Assembly: GCF_024763615.1 (NCBI RefSeq)
Contig: NC_077223.1
Span: forward strand, 6,944,001 to 7,008,000
Direction: 5' to 3'
DNA from: Phlebotomus papatasi
Lineage: Eukaryota; Arthropoda; Insecta; Diptera; Psychodidae
Length of the DNA: 64,000 nt
Shown: in pieces, positions 10,943-21,459 of the stretch
How positions within the stretch are numbered: the first letter of the stretch is position 1
How the letters are laid out: each line of letters starts with the position of its first letter
Program-made: the position numbers and the translations under genes
Notes under the pieces: model-generated
The model's input: only the letters and a program-made list of their open reading frames with translations
What the model was told of the DNA's origin: nothing
Database searches by the model: none

Positions 10943-11815
10943 GGGTAAGTGTGCCAAATTCCGGCCAGCTTGCAATTTCGGCCACCTTTTTATGAACTTT
11001 TAGATTTTACGTACTCTAGAGATTATACAATGCAAAAGAAAAAACAAAAAATGTAGCTTCGACAAACGAGATGACGTGAAAAAGATATTGGAAGAATTCC
11101 TGAAGGGCAAGGAACTATGAGAATGAAGGTGGCCGAAATAGGGCACCAAAGCTATGTCTATATTTTTATTCATTTTAAAATGTATTAAGAATGATTTTTT
11201 AGGGCCTCAGTGGATCAGTGGATAGAGCAGTGGCTCTGTGACTGTGAGGTCGAGGGTTCGGGACTAGGCAGCTGCAGATTTTTCAGCTGCTGTAATAGTC
11301 TCGAATTCGTCCAGTGAATGAATGGAAAAGTAATGTCAATACATTGACAATGAACCGCCTAAAAAGAGAGGTTGGTATAGGAAATAAGTTTCGACATGCA
11401 GAGTTCAGTCGAATACAAATACTCATTCACTGCCCAGATCCACAAACCAAGGTTGGTTTACCGTGATATAAAGCGGTACTGTGTGTATCAGAACGCACAC
11501 AGAGCACTGTGATATGGAGCAGGTTTACTCGCCTTGGGGGTTAAGATAGAACAGGAGAATGGGGAGTGCATAATGGGTCCAAATAAGTGGCCTGGGTGCA
11601 GCGGTTCCGCAAGGAATATAACCGACCCATAGACAAATCTTAAATCTTAAGAATGATTTTAGAGTAAATAAAGACGGTAAACTCTTTACAAGGTTCCAAG
11701 CAACACTCTTTCAAAAGAAAGAATAAAAAAATCAATTTGTATTTAAAATATTACATTTCAAACTTGAGACTTTGACGCTTGCATGCAACTATGCCGAAAT
11801 TTGGCACACTTACCC
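10943..11815 (+). mobile_element. Family E TA-flanked element, copy 1, carrying a SINE
   Basis: Left GGGTAAGTGTGCCAAATTCC, right GGAAATTTGGCACACTTACCC-like (ATTTGGCACACTTACCC), TA on both sides (10941-10942 and 11816-11817). Copies at 39800-40239 and 55203-55577 are 375-440 bp; this one is longer because of the SINE at 11199-11646. A short frame at 11063-11119 reads DDVKKILEEFLKGKEL then stops, and ATGAGAATGAAGGTGGCCGA follows in another frame, resembling a broken pipsqueak-type helix-turn-helix. Confidence 0.85.
11199..11646 (+). mobile_element. tRNA-derived SINE inserted in element E
   Basis: The head contains an A-box-like TGGATCAGTGGATAGAGCAG and, about 30 bp on, a B-box-like GAGGGTTCGGGACT. 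It is bounded by a perfect 14 bp duplication TTAAGAATGATTTT (11185-11198 and 11647-11660), and the two uninterrupted E copies show the single-copy empty site. Length of about 448 bp is long for a SINE; the tail is not poly-A but an AATCTTAAATC-like end. Insertion by target-primed reverse transcription is the natural reading. A weakly similar copy sits in another E element at 57781-58010. Confidence 0.8.
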
Positions 11816-11817
11816 TA

Positions 11818-12640
11818 TTCGAAATCAAAATTTCGAAAAACGATTTTTCTATTAATAGAACCTTTGATTAAATCGAATGAAGTTGCGGTGTTAGTGGAGT
11901 TATAGTACTCTACGACAGCATCCTAGCCTGGGTCAGGGAGGTCGGGGGGTATTAATTTTTTTACCCGAAAGCTTTTAGGTCCAGGTATAACGTATTAAAA
12001 ATTGAGATCGATCGATGCCATAGGGGCGGAGCTATAGAGAAAACAAGAAAAGAGCGATATTCCAAAATGTCAAAATGAGGATTATATAAACTGCTCTCTC
12101 TTTGAATTCGATCAGCAATATTGGATTTCAAACTTAAGACCTTATCGCTTGCATGCCACCATTCCAAAATTTGATGCACTTACTCTAACATAAGTGAAAT
12201 TCAATAATTTCATCATCATTATGGGGTTTGCTGGCGCGCGACAGCCAGGGCCATTTGTAATACTCAATAATTTTAACATTGAATTTTTAACTTAAATCTT
12301 TAAGGTTATTTTAAATCAGAATTGAGAGGATTATTTCAAGTCAAAATTATTAATGCAGGAGACAAAGCAAAGTTTAATATTATAATGAGCAAACATACAA
12401 TTTTTCATTGATTAGCGGCTTAATGGGTTCATTTCAATTTAATCTTATCTTAATCGTTATGAAGTTTGTTGCCTAAGCTTATAGGTAAATATTTCATTAC
12501 AATTTGTGGATCTTTCAGACGAATATGAATAAAGTACTCAACAGACCTAAGGTTTAAATCGAGAAACGGATTAAAGGAAAAATTATGAAAATGTATCTCA
12601 ATTATTATTATGATTGTAGTTCCGGTAAGTCGTTTCTAGG
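11818..12640. other. Gene-free stretch with an E remnant
   Basis: Only 12110-12186 is assignable: it matches the right end of E (TTCAAACTTAAGACCTTATCG, then a diverged GGCACACTTACCC). The rest is AT-rich without recognised features. Confidence 0.5.
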
Positions 12641-12840
12641 GTAATACGGTCTTCCGACCTAAGGCTTGGCTGAATGACTTTAATTTCTTATCGGTAATGA
12701 ATTTTTAGAAAATTTGGACTTATTGAATTATTAAGGGCAAATGATCAATTACATTCTGCAAAATCAATAAAATTAATTGTTATTTAGAATTTTGAAAGCT
12801 TTGAAAACTGGAATAAACTTTTTGTCTGAAGACCGCTTAA
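12641..12840. mobile_element. Family Z MITE, copy 2
   Basis: Left AATACGGTCTTCCGACCTAA with GGCTTGGC; right TTTGTCTGAAGACCGCTTAA. Interior words match Z copy 1 in inverted orientation (AAGGGCAAATGAT, AAAATCAATAAAATTAATTG). Confidence 0.6.
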
Positions 12841-14099
12841 TTCTCAGTCCTGTACAGATTGTCAAAGGATGATTTGTAAAATAAAAGGAAAAATTGTTTA
12901 TCTCTATTATTTTATCTCAAAGAAAATTGTTAGGAAATTCTATCTGTATAACAATAAAGTTATAGTTTATACGTCTAACTTCAAAACATTTTATTCAATA
13001 TGTTACCCATTTCCAGCTATCATGGTGTACGGAAGTGACTTTTAAACTTTCCCGGGTGGTACTTGTTTAGCCCAATTCCATGGGAAAATGTGTAAAAGGG
13101 TTTTTTGAACAAAAAAAAAAAAACATGCAATTTGATGTAGTGAAGCATATGAAATTGACAAAGCGAGTGTAGTTGAATTTCAATTTTGCATGCGAAAGCC
13201 TAGATGGACTGGACACTTCTACATTCCCTGCATATAGAATGCATCAGTGATTTCCCCATCGACACACAAACTTTTCCCCAAACACTCAATTCCATGTGAA
13301 CTGATCGTTGTGTCCGGAAAATGGGATTTATTTCGTTTAATTGACGAGTATCATTCACTCGAATTGCAATACAGCGTAATTTTCTCACTTTTCACACACG
13401 GAAATTGTTTTAAAATGATGGGATGAAGTAAGGCGTACTATAATATGGGTGATTGAAAAATAATATGAATGGAAATTACACAATTTTTACCTCAATAGAT
13501 TGCCAATTATGTCAGTAACTCGAATGATTGTCATAATAATGATTAATCAGGCATAATTGCCCAGTGATAACAAATATAACACACATTTTATTTCTTTTTT
13601 AATAAAAATTGATGAAAAATTATTGCTCGAACTCTTAAGAGACATATTCTGTATGCAATTCATTTATATGAATTCCAGGTCTCTTTATAAGGAATCGGGA
13701 ATCTTGCTCAAGTTTCTCGTATTCTGGCACCCACCATGACCACTTTCTCCCACTGACGTCCTGTATGTCCCAGTTGTTTGAGGATACTATTACCAACTTC
13801 CTATCATTGCTTTTTGTACCTTTCTGGGCATTTTCTCTGCTGGCACTCGTTGGATGTATTCTATCGTTCTATCCCATGATTCGTTTGAATCCAATAATTT
13901 CTGATACTAATTTCTTCTAGAATTCAGCATTTCGTTGATTGGATTCAAAATCGAAATACTTAATGCTCACAGCCGAAATTTTATTTTCTAAAAATGGCTC
14001 AGTTAACAGATAAGTACCATATAGATAAGGGACTAAAGGTCTTTTTTTGACAAAAAACGCCAAACAACGTCACATCAAAACCCGTGCCTCAAGAAAATT
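12841..14099. other. Gene-free stretch
   Basis: No coding frame or paired termini found. The segment 13150-13900 has balanced composition and no family match; I see no exon signal there. Confidence 0.5.
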
Positions 14100-14367
14100 T
14101 GCTAAAAAAGTTAAAAATCAGTTAAAATAATTTTCCAAAAAACCTTCCAAATTGATAACTTGAAAGTGATGATATTTTTTTTCCAAACTTATATGAAATA
14201 ACGATCCTCATAAAGTACAAAAAAAAAACATGGTTAAGTCGACCACTGAAGAAAGTCCATATCCCGAAAGCTCTGGGAAAAATTGAAGAAGTGTTTTTTT
14301 TTTGTGAGGTGACTTCAGGCTCACTGGGCATAACCGGAGGTTCCCCTATATATACGTATCACGCCAG
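14100..14367 (-). mobile_element. Foldback family G, copy 2 (one-armed)
   Basis: Only one arm remains: GACCACTGAAGAAAGTCCAT, CCGAAAGCTCTGGG, AACCGGAGG and the end TATCACGCCAG. The stretch 14140-14250 is homologous, in reverse, to the loop of the complete copy at 38281-38460 (TTTGGAAGGTTT, GAGGATCGTT words), so the copy lost one arm rather than being a chance match. Confidence 0.6.
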
Positions 14368-14911
14368 TCCTTCATTTAATTAGATAAGTAAGGAAATTAA
14401 TAGGACAGAACGCTGTTACCTGTTCTTTTGTCTTCTTGTTCTTCTATTTTATGTTTAGGTTGTCGGGCACTGATACTAACACTGGTATCATTTGCAACTT
14501 TAAATTCGAACATGAAATCCCTTGAACCACCTAGCGGAAATATCAAAAAGTCAAAATGTCTTCTCATATTTTTGAAATCGATGTTCGAGTAATTCAAATT
14601 CAGGCTATCAATATGACTATTAAAAATATTTTTATAATATTGACCTGATTCCTGTACTAAATACGAAAAGCTAGAAGTATCATCAGCGGCATGGCTTCAT
14701 TTTGGTCTGAGAACAATAAAGTTGGTTGTGTTACCGTTCCAACACGATATTTTATACTAAATAAGAAAAAAAACCAGAAGAGTTGAAACAATTGTATCGC
14801 CGAATTGAATTAACACAAAGGATATCGTTGTAATTGATACCTTTTACGTTGCAAATTTCAGTAAGTCAAAGTTGTCATGATTCTACGATTATATTGACAG
14901 ATATCGATGTA
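14368..14911. other. Gene-free stretch
   Basis: AT-rich, no features recognised. Confidence 0.5.
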
Positions 14912-15093
14912 GGGGGAAGTGGGGCTACACTGTAAACGCTACTTTTCATGTGTTTTTAAAGGAAATTGTGCTTTAATGTATAGTAATTTAGATAGATAAA
15001 ACAATTGTTGATCTAAGTTAAATTATGGTTGCGTCCAGTTTCCTTTAAAAATATGCGAAAAAATAGAGTTTTCAATGTATTACTACCTCCCAC
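14912..15093. mobile_element. Family K MITE, copy 1
   Basis: Begins GGGGGAAGTGGGGCTACACT after TA (14910-14911) and ends ACTACCTCCCAC before TA. Interior carries TTTAGATAGATAAAACAATTG and AAATTATGGTTGCGTCC, shared with the copies at 28812, 29444 and 39476. 182 bp. Confidence 0.75.
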
Positions 15094-15471
15094 TACTTAT
15101 AACACTTTTCGATGTAGAATTTCATCTCGACTGAAGTGTACGCTTCAATGTTTTCGATTTAAGAATATACTTCAGTCAGGATGATTTTCGTTTGACAAGT
15201 TTAAAATTGAACATCAAAATAGAAATATGCTTAGGCATTAGCATTGTCTTTGGATGGAAAAACAATGGCATTAGTTTCTTTTGAAGACATGAACAGTGTG
15301 TCATATGCATCAAATGTGAGTATCTTGCAACATGAGGACGTCGAGGTCAAGAAAAAAGTAATAATAAGAGAAATGGTAAAATAAAAGAAAACAACAACAA
15401 AAAAACATAAATGGTATTTTAATTCTTAAAAAGAATTTGTATATCTAATTTTACTTACATAATCCACTTTC

Positions 15472-15571
15472 ATTTTGAGAGGGACTTTCCGGTGTTCGCC
15501 AGTGAAAAAAGGTCACTGGCGAACACCGGAAATTCCCTCTCAAAGAACATTGCGCCAGTCCTTCATCATTG
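15472..15571. mobile_element. Foldback family G, copy 6 (minimal hairpin)
   Basis: A nearly perfect stem: GAGAGGGACTTTCCGGTGTT and CGCCAGTGA facing their complements with a loop of about seven bases, then the asymmetric tail AACATTGCGCCAGTCCTTCAT. It contains only the outer family block. Flanks match over 13 positions with one mismatch (ATAATCCACTTTC at 15459-15471 and ATAATCCATTTTC at 15572-15584), a likely target duplication. Confidence 0.7.
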
Positions 15572-15584
15572 ATAATCCATTTTC

Positions 15585-15975
15585 TTTCAACTTGTGACAC
15601 GGCTAGAGCCCAAACGGTGACATATATCGACTTCCGGTATTCGACGACACCTCCCATAAATCAATAATATCTAGGAAGGCTTTTTTTATTCCCCCCCTCC
15701 CCACCCAATCCTTCTCCTCCAAAACCATATTTTTTGGTTTGTTTCGAAAACAGCTTAATACGATTTCTTTCATGTTCGAATATTTTTTAGAGGTAGTGAG
15801 GTAGTCAAGGCGAGTATTTCGTCTTTGGACACCCATGTATGAAAAGAATTTGATATCGAATTTTCGAATATCAAAGTTTAATGACTTTGGAGGACCTATT
15901 TTTTAATCGATTTGCTTTAATTTAGATTTTTTTTAAAGCTCTCGAAATTTCCAACCCGACTGCATCGGACTTAAT
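15585..15975 (-). repeat. Family N long repeat, copy 2
   Basis: Reverse complement of the N landmarks: GTGACACGGCTAGAGCCCAA, CATATATCGACTTCC, TTCGAAAACAGC, GAATTTGATATCGAATTTTC, and further TCCGACTGCATCGGACTT-like words also found at 9751. No coding. Confidence 0.7.
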
Positions 15976-16989
15976 CAGTAGTAAATTGGTAATATATCCG
16001 TAAATTGGTACCTTTCTCAGATTTACTTTTTATTTGTTCTAGAACCTACTTTTCATAAGGAATTTCTTGTCTTGCAATGTTTTTTTTCCTTTGTAAATTT
16101 ATCAATCAATGTAATCAGTATTAAAGTGGTATCTACCCAAAAAGTATGCAAAAAGATAATACACAAATAGCTCTTTCGCGTGAGATTGAGCACTCTGCAA
16201 AGCCGAGACGCTTTGCCATCTCTTTAAAGTAAATTTTAGGGCAATAATTTTCTGAAAAAATTGAGTCTTTTTTGAATATTATACGCCTAAATAGAATAAA
16301 AATTGTCTCGTTTCGAGTATAACTCGCCTTTTCTGAGTGTATAAATGCTATCTTCTGCCAGTAATAAGTTTTGGGTGATCTTCCTGATCTAAAATTCTCT
16401 CCCTTCTCCCCGGTTTAGATTTAGACAAAAGTGTATAGAAAGGTTTTAACTAAAATATTCAAAACTTTAAAACATTAAACCAAAAATAAAAGAATATTAT
16501 TTAAGTAATTATAATTTGTAATCCATAATTGTTTTCTTATCTGGTTTCTAACCTATAAATCAAATGGTTGTTGTTATCGGCTTTTATTTTTAAAATTTAC
16601 CATCAATCTTGAAAAATAGTTTTAATGTAATTTCGGCAAGCATTGGGTATCGATTGACCGAATCGGTCGAGAATGAATTACTTTGAGAACTCCTAGCATT
16701 ACATCATTTTCAACTGGTAAATGAATAATCAAATGTGAGTTAAATTATTTAGGAAAGGTAATTGCTTTATTGTTACCCTAATTTAGACCGGATTAATTAT
16801 GATTATTTTAGCAGTGCAATTTTGAATCGAGTTTGCATCAATCATTAACTAGTAATGGGTAGTATTTTAATTTTTAAACATCGGCCATGTATACTTTTGC
16901 TCAATGTTTTTCTAAAAATATATAAAAAATGGACAAATATAATGTTAATAAATCATGGTGAATTATCAATAATATATACAGAGTATATT
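15976..16989. other. Gene-free stretch with one dispersed repeat
   Basis: The segment 16146-16220 (CTCTTTCGCGTGAGATTGAG, CACTCTGCAAAGCCGAGACG) matches 51402-51478 in reverse. The remainder shows nothing I can name. Confidence 0.55.
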
Positions 16990-17262
16990 ATGGTGCTATT
17001 CCAATTAAAAATGGAAAGGGAAATTTCTCTTCTAAATATTTTTCCCCATTTTACTGTTCTCAAGAGCTACTGCATTATCGAATTTTCTTTGAGTAGGTTC
17101 CTGCCTCGACTGTTTTCCTGAGTCTTCATCGTATTTCAAAACGACTAAAAAGTCATGACAGGAACTAATACAAAGACAAGTCGATAATGCAGAAGCATTT
17201 GAGAACAGTAGGATGCTAAAATAAAAAGAAACACATGTCTTTTTTCATTGGAGTAGCACCAT
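16990..17262. mobile_element. Family Q element, copy 2
   Basis: Outer ends ATGGTGCTATTCCAAT and ATTGGAGTAGCACCAT are perfect complements; inner words TACTGTTCTCAAGAGCTACT and GATAATGCAGAAGCATTTGA follow the family. The spacer between the arms differs from all other copies. Confidence 0.8.
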
Positions 17263-18431
17263 AACTCATCCCTTTTTCATTACGTTCCAATATTGCGTAA
17301 TATAAATATTTGCAAAATATTTAAAAATAGATATTATTGATTTTGAACTCATAATTTCAAGCATTATGCCAATTTTTCTTTGTCATCGTTTGGTTCTATG
17401 AGTTTAAAAGGGCAGCAGAAAAAAGAAAAAAACACGAATATCAAAAGAATGGTGTTTTGAACCAAAGTTCCGCAAAAAAAAAAGCTTCACAAAGTGCTGG
17501 AGGCACGCAACAAAACATCCCCCATCGAGTCATTTGCAATTTTCAACTGTGGTGGTTCGAGAGAAGCTTTATGAAAGGTCCAGGTAAAGTTTATGCGACA
17601 CGCAAATGAGTTATTTATGTTGCATCACAAGAAAAGTCTACAGACTTTATTGTTGCAAATTTACTTCACGTCGTCACCATTCGTTTCATGTTCTCAGAGA
17701 GGCATTTTCCAAGTTTCACAATGAATCCTTTTTGCTGAATTTTCCACCAAACAATGGCACAATTTCATGCATTTTAAAGGAACAATGAGCTTATTTCATA
17801 TGCCATAGAAAGTAATGCAAAATCTACAATTTTCACAAATATCTTGCATGAAAATTTATAAATTAAAAATGATAATAAAGTGATTTTTCAATCAATTAAT
17901 TTTTTGCACTGTATCAGTCAGAAATCATTCCCATAATAAATGCATAATGATGTAAATTTTGCAGAATGATGAGATGAGAGATGTGAGATAACTATGAATA
18001 AAAGATTCCAATCAATTTATCTACAATCAACGTGCAAATTGACCACACTATAAAATTTTCAATGGATATAGTTCATTTGATTGAAAAAAAAAAAACATAG
18101 CGCCAAGCATAGCGTAAAAATCAATAAATTTCCCGTCCATAATGATTTCCCCAAATTGACGGGGTGTTTGTGCATCATTAACAATTTATTTCTTAATAAT
18201 TCAGAGCGACAAATTTGCCCTGAACGCCGGTCGAAGTTATCACAAACTTTCTTTAGATATCGCATTGTTACGATTACATTTAATATCGATTGGTTTTAAT
18301 ATTCTCTTGAATTATAAAAGTAAATAATTTTATTAAAGATTTTGGAATAGTTCACTTAACAAGCAAATATTTGTTTATCAAATTAAAAATTGAGAGCAAT
18401 CTTTAAGATATTATAAAAACGGGCCAGGAAC
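17263..18431. other. Gene-free stretch
   Basis: No family match or gene recognised. Confidence 0.5.
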
Positions 18432-18443
18432 GTTGTACATAAA

Positions 18444-18767
18444 TGTGTTTTCGGAGAGCGAAACTCCGTCCGGATGCGGCAACACTATTTGTGGAGTTTT
18501 CAACCCAAGATCAAAAACTACCTCTTCTCCAGAGCTTTCGACACGCTCCGAGTCTTCTTCAGTGGCTGAGGAGGAAGTTTTTATTAGAAATCAATTTATA
18601 ATTTTGTAATAAAAACTTCCTCCTCAGCCAATGAAGAAGACTCGGAGGGTGTCGAAAGCTCTGGAGAAGAGGTAGTTTTTCATCTTGGGTTGAAAACTCC
18701 ATAATTAATGTTGCCGGAGTTCCCCTCTCCGAAAACACATCTGTAATCTACATGGCAATTTTCTACA
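18444..18767. mobile_element. Foldback family G, copy 4, with 12 bp target duplication
   Basis: Long arms pair: TGTGTTTTCGGAGAG, CTCCGTCCGGATGCGGCAAC, GTTTTCAACCCAAGAT, TACCTCTTCTCCAGAGCTTTC and the core CTTCTTCAGTGGCTGAGGAG, with complements to 18740. The left arm has a few extra bases relative to the right. A 28-base tail follows the right arm. Both sides carry GTTGTACATAAA (18432-18443 and 18768-18779), a 12 bp direct duplication. Confidence 0.8.
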
Positions 18768-18879
18768 GTTGTACATAAAATTATATTCGACATTTTATAA
18801 AAATTGAAAAGTCGTAATGATCCCAAGACGCTATTAAAATAACTGCAGCGTTTTATAGTGGGCTTGAGTCCTTAACCTC

Positions 18880-19235
18880 TTCAATATTTTCAATTTTCAC
18901 ATCGTCATCAGATTTATCCAACCTCCTGGCAAGTTGACCTTTTTATATGGAGCTATTTGAAGCCAATTCCTAAATTGATCTCGGACTCAGCTCACAGTGC
19001 TCAGAGGAAAAAATTTATTTAAACAAAAAATTTAGTATATTTATCCCTCCATACGGAAAGGTATCTCATAATGCGGAAAAACTTCTCACTTTTTAAATAT
19101 TTAGCATAAAGGTAGCGAGTGCAAAAAAAATCCCATATAAATTTAAATCGAAGTATGGGAAAGTGACTTTAAATTTCAGGAAACTTGCCAGGGGGTTGGA
19201 TTTATCGATCAACTCATTCACTCGATCGTCATCAG
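18880..19235. mobile_element. Foldback family G, copy 8 (shares its loop with copy 7)
   Basis: Arms TCCAACCTCCTGGCAAGTT (18917-18935) and AACTTGCCAGGGGGTTGGA (19182-19200) enclose a loop of about 245 bp. Both sides outside also hold ATCGTCATCAGAT. The loop (TTTATATGGAGCTATTTGAA, TAGTATATTTATCCCTC, GAGTGCAAAAA) aligns with 20154-20388, yet the arms there are unrelated. Confidence 0.6.
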
Positions 19236-19445
19236 ATCTATAGAGACCAAACGGTCAGAGGAAGTAAATTAGGAAATTCGGGGGCTCACCTTCTCTGGTT
19301 ATTAACAGATAACTATTTTTTATTTAAAATTATTTTGTATGACAATTCAAGTTTCAAATCGGTTGTGAACTGATGAAAGGAAATTATGCAATGGAGTGAA
19401 ATTAACTTCTCTTGGATTCTTTACGTAAATGACGTCATCTGTGTA

Positions 19446-19472
19446 GGGAAAAGCGCGCTACCTTCGGGCAAC
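19446..19472. repeat. Isolated family I terminus
   Basis: TA (19444-19445) followed by GGGAAAAGCGCGCTACCTTC and GGGCAAC matches the left end of the I element at 28041. The rest of the element is absent; reverse-transcriptase remnants start about 30 bp later. Confidence 0.5.
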
Positions 19473-19504
19473 TTATTTTTTTACGTTCTTAATTATTTTT
19501 TTTA

Positions 19505-19960
19505 CAACGGTCTCAGACAGGGGGCGGACTATCATACGTTCTCTTTAACCTGATATTGGAGAAAGCGATCCATGACTCCGGCGTCAGCATGAGCGGGGTC
19601 ATTCTCAATAACTCCACGCTGTTCCTTGGCCTATACTGACAATATTGCCATTATGGGACGCAATCTCAGAGGTGTACAAGAGGTCTTCATCTAGATTGAG
19701 CATGCGGCACGAAGTCTGGGCTACAGGTAAACGAAGGCAATACAAAGTACATAGTGGTCTGGATAGCAGGAACTCCGGCAACATCTACGGAGAAAATCGG
19801 TCAAACAAGGTTCCCAATAGTGGACTACAACTTTGAAGTGGTTAACTCCTTTGTCTACCTTGGGTCAACAATCACCACAGTCGACAACAACATCTCAATT
19901 GAAGTCCGTGCACGGCTATGAAAACCAACAGGGCCTATTTCAGTCTATCAAGAGTTTGAG
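19505..19960 (+). pseudogene. Decayed non-LTR retrotransposon reverse transcriptase fragment
   Basis: Across shifting frames the following reverse-transcriptase signatures appear in order: GLRQG (palm motif before the active site), LSYVLFNLILEKAIHDSG, a YADD-like site now broken as LY-stop-DNIAIMGR, then FEVVNSFVYLGSTIT and a KTNRAYFSLSR-like end. At least three frameshifts and two in-frame stops separate these blocks, so the copy is dead. It covers the palm and thumb region only; endonuclease and 5' half are missing. The clade is not resolved by eye, though the motif wording resembles the second LINE at 52504. The foldback copy at 20011 starts shortly after. Confidence 0.8.
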
Positions 19961-20010
19961 TGGCTGGATACTTTAGCGGTGAAACGGAATACAGAAGGCC
20001 CGAATTACTT

Positions 20011-20511
20011 CTGGTTCGGAATCGCAGCTCATCCGGTGTTTGCCAGAGAATTCGTTCTTTTCAAATAAAAAAACTCCGAGTTTTTGGCAGAGCTTTCAAC
20101 CCTTGGTGTGGGTCTTCATCACACCAAGGGTTGAAACTAGCCCCCGGCGGAGTGTTTTTTATATGGAGCTGTTTGAAGCCAACTCACAAATTGATCAGAA
20201 ACTCAGCTTACACTTCTCAGAACAAGAAGATATTTAGACTGAAATATAGTATATTTATCCCTCTTTACAATGACCAGAGTCAAACACAAGGAATACTTCA
20301 ATTTTGGCATGTGTCGTGTAACGGTCACGAGTGCAGAAAAATTCCCATACGCATTTGTATGTGAAAGTAAGAAATTGACTTCAACTTTGAAAGCCACTCG
20401 CCGGGGACTAGGGTTGAAAGCTTTGGCAAAAATTCGGAGTCTTTTGATTTGAAAATAAACGAGTTCTTTGGCGAACACCGGAAGAGCTGCGACTGCATAC
20501 AACTCCGCCAG
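20011..20511. mobile_element. Foldback family G, copy 7
   Basis: Outer arms ATCCGGTGTTTGCCAGAGAA / GAGTTCTTTGGCGAACACCG, then TTCGTTCTTTTCAAAT, CTCCGAGTTTTTGGCAGAGC and complements; inner arms CTAGCCCCCGGCGGAGTG / CACTCGCCGGGGACTAG around a 235 bp loop. The left arm contains an additional perfect 14 bp hairpin (20097-20110 with 20120-20133) absent on the right. The right tail ends AACTCCGCCAG, matching the start of copy 9. Apparent frames across this region are by-products of the arms. Confidence 0.75.
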
Positions 20512-20514
20512 ATG

Positions 20515-20803
20515 GGTCCCGGTCAAAATCCCGAATGCTAAAATCCCGAAAGCCAAAATACCGAATAGGCCAAAATCCTGAACGCCAAAATCCCGAATTA
20601 TTAAAAGTGTCATATAGTTACTCCCACGATAGCACTCGCGCTTTCTAGAGGCAAAGGGAAATTTTCTGTATCTTTGGAAATTATTCTACACATTATCCTC
20701 CATATAATTTCATCCCTTTGAAGATTTCGAAAATTCGGGATTTTGGCTTTCAGGATTTTGGCCCTTTCGGGATATTGGCGTTCGGGATTTTGGCTGCCTC
20801 CGG
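20515..20803. mobile_element. Family O element, copy 1 (iterated CCAAAATCCCGAA ends)
   Basis: Both ends are arrays of a 14-15 base word, GCCAAAATCCCGAA, in opposite orientation, around a conserved core (GAGGCAAAGGGAAATTTTCT, ACACATTATCCTCCATATAA). Starts GGTCCCGGTCAAAATC and ends GGCTGCCTCCGG. It abuts the foldback copy ending at 20511. No 8 bp duplication is evident here, unlike copy 2. Confidence 0.75.
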
Positions 20804-21331
20804 TAGAAAGGTATGTTTAGAGTTGCCTTTATTTAGAACGTTGTACAGTAGATTTAAAACGGTTTTAGAGCGGTTTTGTAGTGAAAGGATTAGGTGTCAC
20901 GGGGAGATCAGGACGCTTTTCTCCGTATGAAGGGAACCTTGTGATTACACCTTAGAAGCGGTAGTAAACAGTTTACGATAATGGTAAACCCTCTACGTAT
21001 GATAGTTTATGCTAATTTTTTACCGTCAATTTTTTCAAGCTGAATATTCTTGGAGATATTGAATATATTTTCGGGATAACCCAACTAAACTAGAGGGGTT
21101 TAATAAATTATTAACTCGATGACTTAATTTTTAGGGAAACGTATAATATCTAACATACTTAAAAAATAACATATGAAAATAAGAGGTCAGAGCTTTTCTG
21201 CGAATAGAAAAACTAATATGGCATGATTCATTTTTAATACTAAGTACTTAATTAAGATCTTTGTACAAAGTCCTTAATTAAGTAGTTTATGTTAAGGAAA
21301 TGCGAAGTACCTTTCACTAAGTAATTCTAAC
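20804..21331. other. Gene-free stretch with a palindrome
   Basis: At about 21246-21284 an AT-rich palindrome (ACTTAATTAAG ... CTTAATTAAGT around TTTGTACAAA) is visible, and related words recur at 21530-21572; this may be another degraded element enclosing the J fragment. Confidence 0.45.
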
Positions 21332-21459
21332 GGGGGAAGTGACAACTTTGAAGTGGGGCAGCTTTGAAATTAGGCATTTTAGGACAATAAGGTAAAGTTT
21401 CGTAGGAGAAAAAGATCGAATTTCCGAGCTCTCCTAGTTTAAAGGTGTTCCAGTTCCCC
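21332..21459. mobile_element. Family J MITE, diverged copy 3
   Basis: Begins GGGGGAAGTGACAACTTTGA and AGTGGGGCAGCTTTGAAATT, ends AAAGGTGTTCCAGTTCCCC. The arms fit J but the interior is shorter and diverged. Confidence 0.55.

Noticed and set aside
19960..20613. Overlapping frames of 134 and 136 codons on opposite strands
   Set aside because: They cross the foldback arms, its loop and the O arrays; the apparent repeats FGILAFGILAFG come from the iterated O word.
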